64,000 nucleotides of DNA from Austropuccinia psidii. Lineage: Eukaryota > Basidiomycota > Pucciniomycetes > Pucciniales > Sphaerophragmiaceae. Under the pieces are notes generated by a model. That model did not search any database and was not told the origin of the DNA. It was given only the letters and a program-made list of their open reading frames with translations. The stretch covers positions 38,268,437 to 38,332,436 of the forward strand of contig JALGQZ010000004.1 in assembly GCA_023105745.1 (NCBI GenBank). The letters run 5' to 3'. Positions 10,369 through 22,735 of the stretch are shown piece after piece. The position numbers and the translations under genes were made by a program. Each line of letters opens with the position of its first letter. Position 1 is the first letter of the stretch.

Positions 10369-13235
10369 ATATTGAGCTGGAGGGGTCTCTACCTCCAGTT
10401 GGGGTGATCTACTCTTTATCAAACCAAGAGTCAGATACACTCAGGGCCTACATTTCAGAGAATGTAGAGAAAGGTTTCATACGGCCAAGCTCCTCTTTTA
10501 CAGGAGCACCTGTTCTTTTTGTCAAAAAGAAAGATGGTGGCCTCCGTTTGTGTGTTGATTACCGCAAACTCAATGCTGTTACTAGGAAGAACAAGTATCC
10601 TGTTCCTCCTATGAATCAGCTTCTCACTGTTTTTAATGGTTCTTCTATCTTCTCCAAGATTGATTTGCGTGGTGCATATAACCTGCTCAGAATCAAGGAA
10701 GGTGATGAACATTTGACTTGTTTTAGAACCAAATATGGTAGTTATAAGTACCTGGTTATGCCTTTTGGGCTTACCAATGCTCCTGCTTCTTTTCAAAATC
10801 TTGTCAATGATATTTTTTATGATCTTCTTTATGTTTATGTTGTGGTTTATTTGGATGACATTATGGTCTTTTCCAAATCTGAGGAAGAACATGTCACTCA
10901 TGTGTCCACTGTTCTTTCCAGACTCAGAGCCAATAACCTCTTTGCTAAGATGTCCAAATGCCTGTTCCATGTTTCTAGTGTAAAGTACTTAGGTTATGTT
11001 GTTTCTTCTGAAGGCCTCAAGATGGACCAAGCAAAAGTCCAGCAAATTCTCAATTGGCCGCCTCCAAGAAACCTTAAGGCTCTTCAATCATTCCTTGGCT
11101 TTGCCAATTTTTACCGCCGTTTCATAAAGAATTATTCAAAGAAAATTAGTTTACTCACAAGTTTCCTCAGAAAAGATTCCCGTTTTCCCCTCAATGAGGA
11201 AGCTCTTAGACAGTTTCATCAACTCAAAGAGGCATTCACCACTTCTCCAATCCTTTCTCACTTCAATCCTTCTCTACCCATCATTGTAGAGACTGATGCA
11301 TCAGATTATGCCTTGGGTGCTGTACTGAGTCAGGTCTCTGACTCAGGAAAACATCCCATTGCATTTGATAGCCGCAAGCTTCTCCCAGCTGAGCTGAATT
11401 ATGAGATTCATGACAAGGAACTCCTTGGCATAGTCTGGGCTCTCAAGCGCTGGAGAGCTTTTCTTCTTTCCATTTCTTCCCCTTTTGAAGTTCTCACCAA
11501 TCATTCATCTCTTCAATATTTTATGTCTTCCAAGATTCTCACTCGCCGTCAAGCCCTCTGGGCTGAATTTCTATCTGAATTTCATTTCTCAATCACTTAC
11601 CGCCCTGGCCGCTTGGCCACCCTTCCAGATGCTTTGTCATGTTGGGACGACGTTTACCCAGAGAGGGGGGAGGATTTCATCAGCAAGAATCCAATGAACT
11701 ATCAGAAGATAATCAAGCAAGATGAAATTCAAGCCTCAAAGTTTTTTGCAGTCAAGGTGGATTCATTTTCAAATTTGATTGATTCAATTCAGAAGGCAGT
11801 GTGGCAAGACCCTCAATATAGAAGTGTTCTTGAAGATTTGGGTAAAGGTAAATCTGTCCAAGATTATTCTCTTGATTCCTCTTCCAAACTTCTCCTTTTC
11901 AAAGATCGGGTGGTGGTCCCAAATGACCCCACAATTCAACTCAATATACTTCAAAAGCGGCATGACTCTCCTCTAGCTGGACACCCTGGCCAAGAGAAGA
12001 CTCTCAAACTTGTCAAGCGGGATTTCCACTGGTCCGGCATGACTCAATTCATCAAGGATTATGTCTCATCCTGTCAACAGTGTTCAAGAAACAAAAATAT
12101 TCATCACAAGAAGTTTGGACTCCTCAAGCCTCTTCCAATTCCAAGTGGTCCTTGGATTTGTCTTTCAATGGATTTCATCAATCAATTGCCACTGTCCAAT
12201 TCCTTTGACTCAATCCTTGTCATAGTGGACAGATTCTCAAAAATGGCGGTTTTTATTCCAACAATAGCTTCAATCACTTCATTAGATTTGGCCCATTTAT
12301 TCATCAAGAATATTTTCTCAAACCATGGCCTTCCTTCAAGCATTGTTAGTGATCAAGGTTCTCTTTTTGTTTCTTCCTTTTGGACCAATCTTTGTCAGCA
12401 GCTCAAGATTTCAAGAGATCTGTCAACTGCTTATCACCCAGAAACTGATGGACAGACAGAGAGGGTAAATCAGATACTAGAACAGTACCTTCGGATGTAT
12501 GTCAGTTATCATCAAGATGATTGGAACACCTGGCTCCCTCTGGCTGAATTTGCCTACAATAACTCTGACCACTCTTCAACAAAACAATCACTGTTTTTCA
12601 CTGTTTATGGAAGAGATCCTCATTTTGACTCAGTTCACATCACTCAAGATACTCCGGCTGGAAAGTTATCAACAAAAATCCAATCAGTACAGCAAGATGT
12701 CAAGAGAGAACTTGAAGTTGCCATAAACAGGTTTAAGAGGTATGCAGATACAAGTAGAGCAAGTCCACCTGTTTTCAATCCCGGTGACATGGTATGGCTT
12801 TCTTCCAAGAACATCAAATCAACCAGGCCCACCAAAAAGCTGTCTGAAAGATGGCTGGGTCCTTTTCCAATCTTGAAGAAAGTCAGTACTCATGCCTACC
12901 ACCTCAATCTCCCATCTCAATGGAAGTCCATCCACCCAGTTTTCCATATTTCCCTTTTGGAACCAGTCAAGACGTCAACAATCCCAAATAGGCATCAAGA
13001 GCCTCCTCCTCCAATAATCATTGAAGAAGAAGAAGAATGGGAAGTCTCTCAAATACTGGACTCAAACCTCAAGAGAGGAAAATTATGGTATCTGGTGGAA
13101 TGGAAAGGTTTCAGTCAAGACCCAGAAAGATCCACTTGGGAACCAACTGAAAACCTCAAGAATTGTCCTGAACTCGTCAAAGATTTTCATTCATTATATC
13201 CTGACAAGCCTGGGCCCAATTCTTCAAAAGCTTGA
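10369..13235 (+). pseudogene. pol: Element A Pol, second part: RT, RNase H, integrase, chromodomain
   Basis: About 955 codons without a stop. RT holds FVKKKDGGLRLCVDYRKLN, MPFGLTNAP and the catalytic YLDD near 10850. RNase H shows ETDASDYALG and DKELLGIVWAL, but the usual TDH reads TNH near 11500, losing the third catalytic aspartate. DALSCW nearby likewise shows Cys where Arg is usual. Integrase has the HHCC zinc site (HDSPLAGH and CQQC), then a DDE set in SMDFINQLP, VSDQGSLF and TDGQTERVNQ. The C-terminus carries a chromodomain (WEVSQILDS, LWYLVEWKGF, STWEP), which defines chromoviruses and is thought to steer integration to marked chromatin. The first usable start (a GTG at 10404) is an accident of the solo LTR insertion; no independent product is expected. 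Confidence 0.9.
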
Positions 13236-14040
13236 TTCATTATGGTGCTTGGTGGGGAGAGGAATTACCAAAGGTAAGTCCCACTCCTGGTATGCACCTT
13301 TAGGGGTATTCTACTCTTTTGTTGTAAGCATCACCTTGGCCACTCTGTGAGCACTTTGCAAATTTTGGACACAGATCTTTGGCCGGGCTTTTCAACATTC
13401 ATTTCCAATCCTATGGCCATTTCACTTGGGACAATGGGCCATTCACTTTCAATTCATTTCCAATATTCCAAATTCAAATTCATTCCTTCAGCATTTTTGT
13501 TTTTTATTTTTATGGCACTGGCGGGAGTGGTAACTACTAAAAGTAAGTTCCTCTCCTGGTGTGCACTTCCCTGAGGGGTCTACAATCTTGTCAAAACATC
13601 ACCTTGGCCACTTTGTGAGCACCTGGCATCAAATTTCTCTTTCCAGGTCCTTGGCCAATTCCAAAATCAGTTATCAACCTCTGTGATGAAGATTGGAACC
13701 TCCTCAAGATTCAATTCAATTTCGTTTTCTCTTTTCTCTTTCTTTTATTTTCATTTTCATTCTTTATTTTTATTCTATTTTCATTTTAAATTTTCTCTTA
13801 TCACGTCAATTATCACGTCAAAATTTTTCATCTATTTTAAAATTCAATTCAAATCATGAAGCCCACGTCAAAAGAAGATCAAGCAAGTCCTGCGTCAAAT
13901 GTCAAATTTTTAATATCAGTTTTCAAATTTTTATCTTCATCAGTCCTCTTGAATCACTCTCTCAAAATCTTTCCAATAGCCTCAACAGGCTTCACCTTGT
14001 ATTGGTGCTCAGGAGCTCACCATTCCAAGGTGGGGGGTAC
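13236..14040 (+). other. 3' untranslated region of element A with a duplicated module
   Basis: 805 bp between the pol stop and the right LTR. Two related modules of about 110 bp lie at about 13250-13355 and 13515-13628. Each contains AAGTAAGT or GGTAAGT, CTCCTGGTRTGCAC and CATCACCTTGGCCACT followed by TGTGAGCAC. The end, GGTGGGGGGTAC at 14029-14040, is the likely polypurine tract priming plus-strand DNA. Confidence 0.65.
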
Positions 14041-15470
14041 TGTCACAACCATGGCAATTCACCTCCTTGGATCCCCATATGGCATATCAAGCCATAGTTC
14101 TCTTATGGCCAATTGGCCATATCCATCACCAGTGGCCAATATGGCCACGTCATCATCTTATGGACCTTTTATGGCCATTTGTGTTTTGGAGCCTTCATGG
14201 CCCTTCACCTCAATCCAGAACCCATAGTGGCAATTTATGCCCAAATGGGTATTTCTGGTCATTTCCCTCAAAACCAGGGGAAATGGCCCAAAATGGCTGT
14301 TTTTGGCCATTTCGGCTCATAATGCGCATTTTGCGCATTTTTGCGCACTTTGACGCAAAGTGTCCAAAAGACACTTTCCCGCCTTTTGGGCCAGTTTTTG
14401 GCTCAGAACCCAAAAGTGGCCAAAAACCCCAAAGGGCCCAGAAACACCTTTCCAAGCTCTGAAGCCATCACATCCATCCTTTTCCCCTCTGCCTTTCCAT
14501 CTCAAGACCTTTGGGCGTATTCTTCTTACCAATGAACCAATATGCCATAAATGATGTTATATATCATTGTGCATCATTTTTCAACAGCAATTCAATGGTG
14601 GCAATATCAAATGGTCATTTCAACATTCCAACATCTCATCACGTCATCAAGGCACCCAATCATTCAGAGAAATCATCAAGGCTCAAGAGCAAGTGTTTCA
14701 GTGTCAAAGACCAATGACGCCATCAAGCAGTCATTGGTTATTCTCACTCCAAGTATTCCTTCCAATGGAATACTGTCAATTCATTCTCAAAAGTGTATTC
14801 AAGAGGCAGTGCCAAAAGAAGTTGTCAAGTGTCAAAGCTCCACTCAATCCATCTTGGCAACCATATTCATTTCAATACAGTCTGGATCCACCAAGAACTG
14901 TATTTCATTTTCAAGCATGGGAAGTTCATTCAACCCAATTCAATTTCAATATTAGCCAGCTGTATCAATTCCCAAAACAATCAATACAGCCTCAAGGATC
15001 AATACAGATCAGTTTTCAGCCTGAAGAACTCAAGCTCCCAACTTTTCACATATACCGGCTACCCTTTCCACCCTGGGGGGTTTTTCCCCAGTTAATTAAT
15101 ATACTTTGATTTTATTTTATCTTTATTTTCTTTTCATTTTTAGTTAAGCAAATACTGATATTATTAAGTCAGTCATTTAGCACCTTTCTCTTTCTCTTTC
15201 TTCGCCTGTCAATGGATTTTTGGTGGTCATATCCTTACTAATTCCATTGTTCATTTTTGGCAGGTTGAAACAGTGATTAAGGACTTACTTGGTTGGCTCT
15301 TTGGCCATTTGGCTTCCCTTTCCTCTTTGCATCTCATCTTGTACCTGCATATCTTTTAGAGGAATTTATTCTTATTCTTTTATTCTTTATTCTGTTGGAG
15401 TCTTCCAAGTGAGTTCCCTGATTGCTGAGTGCCAGGCCACTCTTGTATTTCCACTAGAGCCCCTGTGACA
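14041..15470 (+). repeat. Right (3') LTR of element A
   Basis: 1430 bp, from TGTCACAACC to CCTGTGACA, immediately followed by the TACTA duplication. It is nearly identical to the left LTR, with about 13 substitutions by eye plus the 54-bp length difference in the TGCGCA-rich stretch. Confidence 0.93.
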
Positions 15471-15475
15471 TACTA
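15471..15475. repeat. Target-site duplication of element A, right copy (TACTA)
   Basis: Identical to 4549-4553 on the other side of element A. Confidence 0.9.
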
Positions 15476-17430
15476 GTATTTTGAATCAAAATATTATACA
15501 GTGATTCAAATATTGATATGTTTTTGAAGGGAAGAAAGCCACATGTACAAAAATATCAAATTCATCCAAATTCTTAAATGAAAATATCTAAAACAATTTG
15601 AAAAAAAATAAATTTCCCAAAATAAAAGGAAAACCCTTTAATTCAATATTTGTTTTAGGACATAAGCCCAAAATAAATTTAGTAAGTGTTCAAAATTTAA
15701 AAACACTTGGCCTGGTACCCAGATTTGAGATTTTTCTGTGACTTTATTGAGAATATGGCTCTTAATTATAAGTACTATAACTGTTGTAATGAAATATAAT
15801 TATATAAGCTTATTATTACCACAAATAAATAATCAAGTTTTTTATTATCTCTTCTTCATGTTATACAATATCAGTTATTTAAACAGTAAGAATAAAGTTT
15901 GTACAAGAATCAACTACCAGGAGATTTAATAATAACACTTCTTTCTTAAATAATATGATATTATTTAAGTTAATACTCTTCTTTTGCAAGAGTAATTATA
16001 ATAAATTCTTAAATAAAACTACAAATATTAGAGACAAAACTTAAAGAATTAAAAAATTACTCACTATTACTTCAAATACTCCTTGTAAAGATTTTGAATG
16101 TTTATTTGACAGGTTAGTTTTGGATTCAAAGAATTAAAAGATGAGACAAAGAAGTAATACAGAAATTTTAATTTAACTAATATTTTATAGATTGATATAC
16201 TTCAATTTCAAATTTTTCTGGTTTAATTTTGAATATTGAAATACTTAATTATAATTTCATCATTAATACTTACTCATTGTATCAAAGATGTAATGATTTA
16301 GCTGATTGATAATGTTTTTTTTTTGGACAAAACACAAACAGTAAGATTATTTTCAGTTTACAAAATCTCAGAGAGGATTTCCATAAGTAAAAATAAAGAC
16401 AAAATTAGCTAGAAAGAAAGTACCATATTGGAATTAATTATTAAATCACTTATTGTCACATATGATTATTACAATCACCTAATTGAATGGATTTACCTTG
16501 CAACCAACCCATTTGTGCTTAAGAAATAATTATATTTACTTAGTAATTCTTCTTTTATTTCAAAGTTAAAATTCTTCTCAACTTTGTAACATCTATTGTA
16601 AACTTACTCTAAGGTTGTATTTTCTGTGATTTTTTGGAGATTCAGTGTTTCATATGAAATCATCAAAAATGCACTATAAGTAAAATTTTTAATGGTAGCT
16701 ATAGAGCTATAATATTTCTTATCTTAGAATGGATTCTCCTTTATGCCATTGGTCCTGAGGTCTTCAGAGATATTCATGAATAATTTTAATTTTAAGAAAT
16801 TTTTTAAGCTTTACCCCATTTTCTACATAATGCAAGTAAATAGCATAATGACAGCTGGTTGCTATGGGGTAATTTCATGGATAATAGTCCCAAAAGAATC
16901 TTGATAAATTATTTTTTTATTATCTTTCAACAATAATTAAGACTTTAAATTGTTACAGGAGTCATAGTTGCTTCTTACCTCCTTGTGATGTCAATATTGT
17001 AGCTTCTTTGCTAATTTCTCATTATTCAATTGGACTTAGCATTAGTAACAAGGTTTCCAAGGGTTTTTGATTGATTTATTTATTCATTTTAATTAATTTC
17101 TAAAAGCTTTATGACTTTTTATTTCTTAAAGGATTTGGAAATTGGGACACCCTGCCTCTTTTGGATGTTGTTTGTCCCCTTAGCTATTTTCATGTCACAA
17201 ATAGAAATTCAGGCTTCAAGACTAATATCCACCATGGGTGTAACAAGACTTTATGTAAAAATAAAGTTCTTTGAAGTTCCATAAGCATGCATAGGACTAA
17301 TCTTAGTGTATATGAAACAAAGGAATTTTCAGAATCACATTATGTTGGCATCAAAATGTGAAAAAACAGAAATTCACACAAATCCTTTATGGGGTATTGA
17401 TCATGAGGTTTTTGATTTTTTTATATACTA
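15476..17430 (-). repeat. Decayed LTR of family D, minus orientation
   Basis: This stretch matches, as a reverse complement, the sequence at 17528-19500 and the one starting at 48485. Examples: 17100-17320 against 17860-18030, and the segment around 16960 (AGGAGTCATAGTTGCTTC) against that around 18165. It is too diverged to set exact ends. Near its outer end (about 15700) a TACCAGGCC block resembles the primer-site region beside the element B LTR. No gene was seen. Confidence 0.6.
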
Positions 17431-17527
17431 TAGTAGAGCCTTCCCAAACCCATACTGGTGGGTGGAAACACTTTCCAAGGGTTTTGGGCAGCTCATGAGT
17501 CTCAATAGGCTACCTGTTAAAATCCAT

Positions 17528-19500
17528 TGTGGGCATTGAGGTATATTCTACATACCCAAATTTGCCACAATTGATATGAAAGTAACCTTTGGGATATAGT
17601 GAGCCCATAATTCATGTATATATCCAAGATTTATTATTTTTCATATAGCAAAATATGAACAACATTTTTGGTAGTAAGTAAATCCATGAATACAATGCCA
17701 GATTTGGATTCTACACACGCATTCACCTAGGCCAGCTCTATGAGGTGGTAATATTGAAAACAATTAAACACCTCATAATGAATACCATATAAAATAATTG
17801 TGGAATTCTTTTGCATTTTCATGCGAAAATAATTGTATTGTGAGAGATTCCATGTTACATATACACTAAGAATAGTATTACGCATACTTATGGCACTTAG
17901 AACCACTGTATTTATGGTGCACCCATAGTGGATATAGGTATTTAAGCCTGAATTACTATTTCTACATGAAAACAGCTAAGGGGGAAAAATACTTAAAGGA
18001 GAGCCAGGGTACCCAGATTCCAAGGCCTCTGAAAAATGGATGCATAGATGAACTTTTCCCAATTGGTCTTTTTAAACATATTTTGAGGTTTTTCACCAAG
18101 TTAACATTCCATCAAATCATGATAAAATAGAAAAGAAGCTGCTATTTTGATTTTATGGAAAGGTATTAGAAGCTCTGACTCCTGTAGTGATGATGATAAT
18201 TATTTTCCATGTATATATTTAAAAAGATTAATTAAAACCCTTTTGGGACTAGTATCCATGAAGCTACATCAATCCAACCATCTGTCACTATGCCGTTTTC
18301 TTGTACAATTTAAAAAAGAGGTAACACTTCAAAAACTCATTAATAATACAATATTTAGTTCATCCTTCCCAAACTATCATTTTCAATGGAGAAAGGGATA
18401 ATTCCTACTAGAGCCAAAAATAATAATTACTTCATAATTCAAATTGGATTTTTTGCTTATAGTCCATTTCTGAAAATTTCATGTGAAACACTTAATCTTC
18501 AAAAATTCACAGAAAATACAAGTCATGAAATTTCCAATAACATGGATACCTTTGAGAAAAAAACTTTCATTTTGAAATCAAAGAAGATTTACAGTATTAA
18601 TTCTTTTATTTCTTAACCATAACTGCGTTGGTAGAAGCATAAAATTACTTGATTAAGTAGCTTTGATAATCTTACATGACTACAAGTGATTTAATCAATA
18701 ACCCACTTACAGTATCTGGCTTCTCAGTTTGCTCAACTGCAAACCTCTATGAGATTTTCTAGACTTAAAATAAGCCACCTATTTCTGTTTTTTCCAGATA
18801 CCCAATTTCATTTTTAGCATTTAAAATCTTTTGAATAATCCAGGAAAACATGAAATAAAAGCATAGTAATATTTATAATAGTATCACAGATTTAATTTGG
18901 TACATTATTGTTTTGTCCATCTTTTGACCCCTTACATCCACAAATAATCCATAAAATCACTCTGAAAATATTTCTCAAGGTATTATTGGAGTATTAGTAG
19001 GTGATTTATTTAATTATTAAAGCTTTTTCTCTAAATGTTTAGGTTTCTTCAAGAATTTTTAAGAATTAATCTTGTTGAAAAAGATAGGATATCATTTTGA
19101 TAAGAAGTTTTATTAGTAAATACTCTTGTATTTTATTCTACTAGAGAATTACTTATTACTGTTAGAATGACTAGTAGCTTATAACAAGTATAAGAATTCA
19201 TTAAAAAATTACTTATCTATTTGTGGCTTAAACAAGATCATCAATTATATCTCATAAGAACAATAATAGTACTTTTAATAAATAGCAATATTATCAAGAG
19301 CTTCATAGACAAATAATAAACCCACACACTAAAGTCATAACAGTTTTTCAAAGAAACTTATTTAAAATTCAAAAGTTCATGTTAAAAAAAATGTTCTTAA
19401 TTTATAGAATATTTCTTTCAGAACAGAAAATAGTTTGGTTACTAAAACAATATTTCATCTTTTTAAGCTTGATGCCAGGCACACTGTACTAAGATTTAAT
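17528..19500 (+). repeat. Decayed LTR of family D, plus orientation
   Basis: Begins TGTGGGCATTGAGGTATATTC and can be followed in parallel with 48485-50158 (TGTGAGCCTTGAGGTATATTT and onward). With the minus copy at 15476-17430 it makes a head-to-head imperfect palindrome of roughly 4 kb centred near 17480. The right end is uncertain. No coding sequence was seen. Confidence 0.6.
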
Positions 19501-21913
19501 ACAAAGTAAACAAGAATAAAGATACTATTGTTGCAAGCTATAATGGTTAATACAATCAGGCGAGTAAAATCCATTTCAGAAATTCCAGAAGTATTCCAGG
19601 AGTGATTTTTTCTTTCACTTAATAAGAAATTGAAATTCTAAATATTTTCTGTAGGCTTTTAAAACATCACTCATCTGATAAGTATGATATTAATTATTTG
19701 TGAGATATAGTTTAAAATCCAATTTTCTGAGCTTTGAAGCTCAGAGATTCTAGGAATCGTAATTTGAGGCTTTTATACTGTTACATAATCAAGTTCTTCC
19801 GAATTTTTTGTACTTTCTTTCAAATTTTTACAACATTCCATTGTTTTCTATTATTCCCTTTTTCTTAACTTAATAGTTATGAGATTTCCATTCAACCTCT
19901 TGTTGTGGTTATCCCTATATCTTCTAAGCGTAATGTTTACTTTTCAAGAAAGGTTACTTAATAATGGATATCATTTTAATTTGGAATTTCTTTCAAGGTT
20001 TGGAGAATCTTAGTATGCCCCCAGCCATTTTCATTGCTTCTTTGGTCACTGCCTTTTAAGAACATTGACAGAATTTAATTTCAGTAACCTGATTAATATT
20101 GTAATTTTTACCAATTCTTACATTTTGATAGTAGAAAAAATGCAGTTTTAATAGGACATCTTTCATATTGTGCCTTGAATGCACAAGTCAGTAGCTCCTC
20201 TATTTGCTTCAGATTAGCTGTCATACTTAAGGAAAAAAAAAGATTTATTTTTTGGATAATCCAACCTTTGGTACTTCAAGCCCTCTGAGCGTATTGAAGA
20301 GTAGTGTTATTTTACATTTTTTGGCTTTTAATTGATTGTTACATGAATTAATCCACTTCTTGAATATGTGGAGGCTCATCCAGGAATATTAATTGAAGTG
20401 GTAATGATATCCCAGCTGAAAGGAATATTTTTTATTGAAATATTTTTGTTTTTGTACTTTTCCATGAAAAGTAGGGGAAATTTTTGAATGCCTGTTGCAG
20501 TTCAGGTTAGAGAAAAAGTCATAAAAATCTTTCTGAATTTAACCCATGTAGCATTTTCTGGGCCAATGATTCATTTTGTGGCAATCTATGAAAGTAGTAA
20601 TGTAAGTAAGAAAAAATCATAATATTAAAGTATCAAAAATGGTAAGATGCATAGAAAGGGCCTGTGTTTCCATATTTGAAAGGTTTTTGGCCTCAGATTC
20701 TGAGAGCAGAGGATTAATGCAAGCTCTTTCTTCCTCCACTTTAATTAGTGGTTTTTGTTGACTCTTGCTTTCCATGGTATACATAATTATGCAAGTCATT
20801 TTTTTCTTGAAAGCCTCAATTCATACATTTGAGAGTTAAAGCCAATCTTATTTTTCAATCTTTTAGAGACTTGTGAAATCTTTCCACTTCTCACATATGA
20901 AATTGTTTTGATGATCCAATTCTGTAAGATTTCTTTCTTAATCCATTCTCATAACATATTGTCAAATTCTTTTTATATTACCATACAAGGCCTTTTGAGT
21001 TTCTTGAAAAATTTGTGTCTCATCCTTAAGCAATGCTGATATTCAGGGCTTCTTACGACATAATGTGTATCTTTTTTTTTGAAAATAAATCAGATGTAAC
21101 TCTCTTATTTTTTCTGTTCTTCTAAAATCAATAAAGAACCTCAACCTTTTGATTTTATTTTGCCCTACAACTGCTACTTTTTAGAGCTTTGTGTTTCTTC
21201 CTTGCCTTAAAAAGTTATTTTTTAGATCATTTATCTATCTTTGATATCATTTTCTGTTCTCCTTTCTCTATTATATGCTTTAAAGCTATATATTTCTCTT
21301 TTTTGAGCTGGATAGACCCCTTTGTTTCAGAGTTATTTCTGATTAATAATTCTACAATAAGGTCTCCTTTATTATCAAGCCAATCTTCTTCCTCATTTTT
21401 GAGGGAGTTGAGTTCTTGTTTTCAATAAGTTTGTGTTTTTTTTGTTCAATTGAATTATCAAGTTCTTGAATGCTCTCTTTGATTTTTTTTAAAATATATT
21501 CATCAACCATCATCAACGTTTTTTTACAAGGAGAGAAGCTGGTTGAAATAGAAGAAAAATAGTATTTCCACCTCAGGTGGAAAACAGAGTTCTAGTATGT
21601 AGCCCCACAATTTGAGAATAATCATGCTAAAATCAATTGAAAAGGAAAGTTTTGGATGTAGTAAAGCCTGTACAATAAATATTAATTGGTCTCAAGAGGT
21701 AATATTTGCCCAAAATGCCATGTGTTGGTGCCTTCAGAAGCTTTATGGGTTAAGGGTCACTTTTTAGCATGAAAAGGGTTGGTAGACACCCTCTTGAATG
21801 GCTTTTGAGAGAGTATGTGCTTCAGAAACGTCTACTGCACAAACTCTAAGAGTTAGCTTAAGCTTATAAAGCTTATGGGTTAGCCCTAGGTGAACTTGTG
21901 TGTATGATACAAA
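19501..21913. other. Decayed retroelement interior, no intact gene
   Basis: AT-rich DNA without a long frame. On the minus strand a short coding-like stretch near 20140-20225 reads MTANLKQIEELLTCAFKAQY, and another small frame lies at 20617-20799. Both could be pieces of an old gag, but they are too short and interrupted to assign. Confidence 0.4.
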
Positions 21914-22735
21914 TGTGAGCCTTATGGGTCTTTTCGTATACCCAAAATACCACAAAAAATCAAAATAAAGTTATAATTTAAAATGATACTTTTATTAGGA
22001 AATATAAAAATAAAATATATAATTAAATTTTAATAATAACTTGATATAAAATTTTAATTTGAACAAAGAATTTAAAAATATATTTTTACTTGAAATAAGG
22101 AAGTAAAAAAAAGTTTTTGCAAAAATCTTGAAAATAAAATTCTTTTAGATGAAAGTTGATAAAATTTATTCTAACTTTTTTCCAATGAATAATCTTATGA
22201 AAATAGTTTCATCATTGGATTTGTTGTAAGATTTCAGGTGGGATCACCTCTGAGTGAAGTTTCTGTGACTTAATTCTGAATAATCTTAAATTGAGCTTTT
22301 AGTATTTTCTGTAAAAGAATCTGGAAATCCTCAAAACTTGAATTAAATTCACACAAAATGTGGTGTCAGCAATCAATTTTTGGGCTAAAGCTGAGGTTTG
22401 GTGTGTAGCTTAGAATTTATGAGTAATTCAAGTTTTTTTATTGAAATGTCATAATGTGGATGTGTGTTACATAATTAAATTTGAGTATTCATATGAGGAG
22501 TTTATAACTACAGCTGTGTACTGTATTCTGTTCCATTAAGCTAAATATGTGATATTCTTAGTGTAATACATGATGAGTAATTAAGGAAAAACAAATTGAA
22601 AAGATTAATTTTAGTGGGAAAAGAAATGTTTGCCCAATTGTGCTAGACTCCCCCAAATTCCATGCTAACAGGTGTGGGATTTCAAAGTTTACGCAAACAA
22701 TAATTACTTTTGAACCATATGTTTGTCACAAGGTC
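21914..22735 (+). repeat. Decayed LTR of family E
   Basis: Starts TGTGAGCCTTATGGGTC. The part at about 21955-22330 matches the reverse complement of about 37890-38180, including a GTGGGRTCAYC word and a TTTCTGTRACTTAA word. The right end is not defined. Confidence 0.55.

Larger units (their letters stand above)
4554..15470 (+). mobile_element. Element A: Ty3/gypsy chromovirus, defective
   Basis: A complete insertion of 10.9 kb bounded by TACTA duplications and two LTRs starting TGTCACAA and ending TGTGACA. Order on the plus strand: LTR, leader, gag, protease-RT-RNase H-integrase with a C-terminal chromodomain, 3' untranslated region, polypurine tract, LTR. It is defective for three reasons: a solo LTR splits pol at 8929-10368, the protease motif reads DYG, and the third RNase H aspartate has become Asn. 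By eye the LTRs differ at about 13 positions over roughly 1430 aligned bases, so the insertion is fairly recent. No TGG-type primer binding site was seen just after the left LTR, so self-priming as in Tf1-like elements is possible but not shown. Confidence 0.93.

Noticed and set aside
10455..10970. Minus-strand frame of 171 codons
   Set aside because: Shadow of the RT domain on the plus strand.
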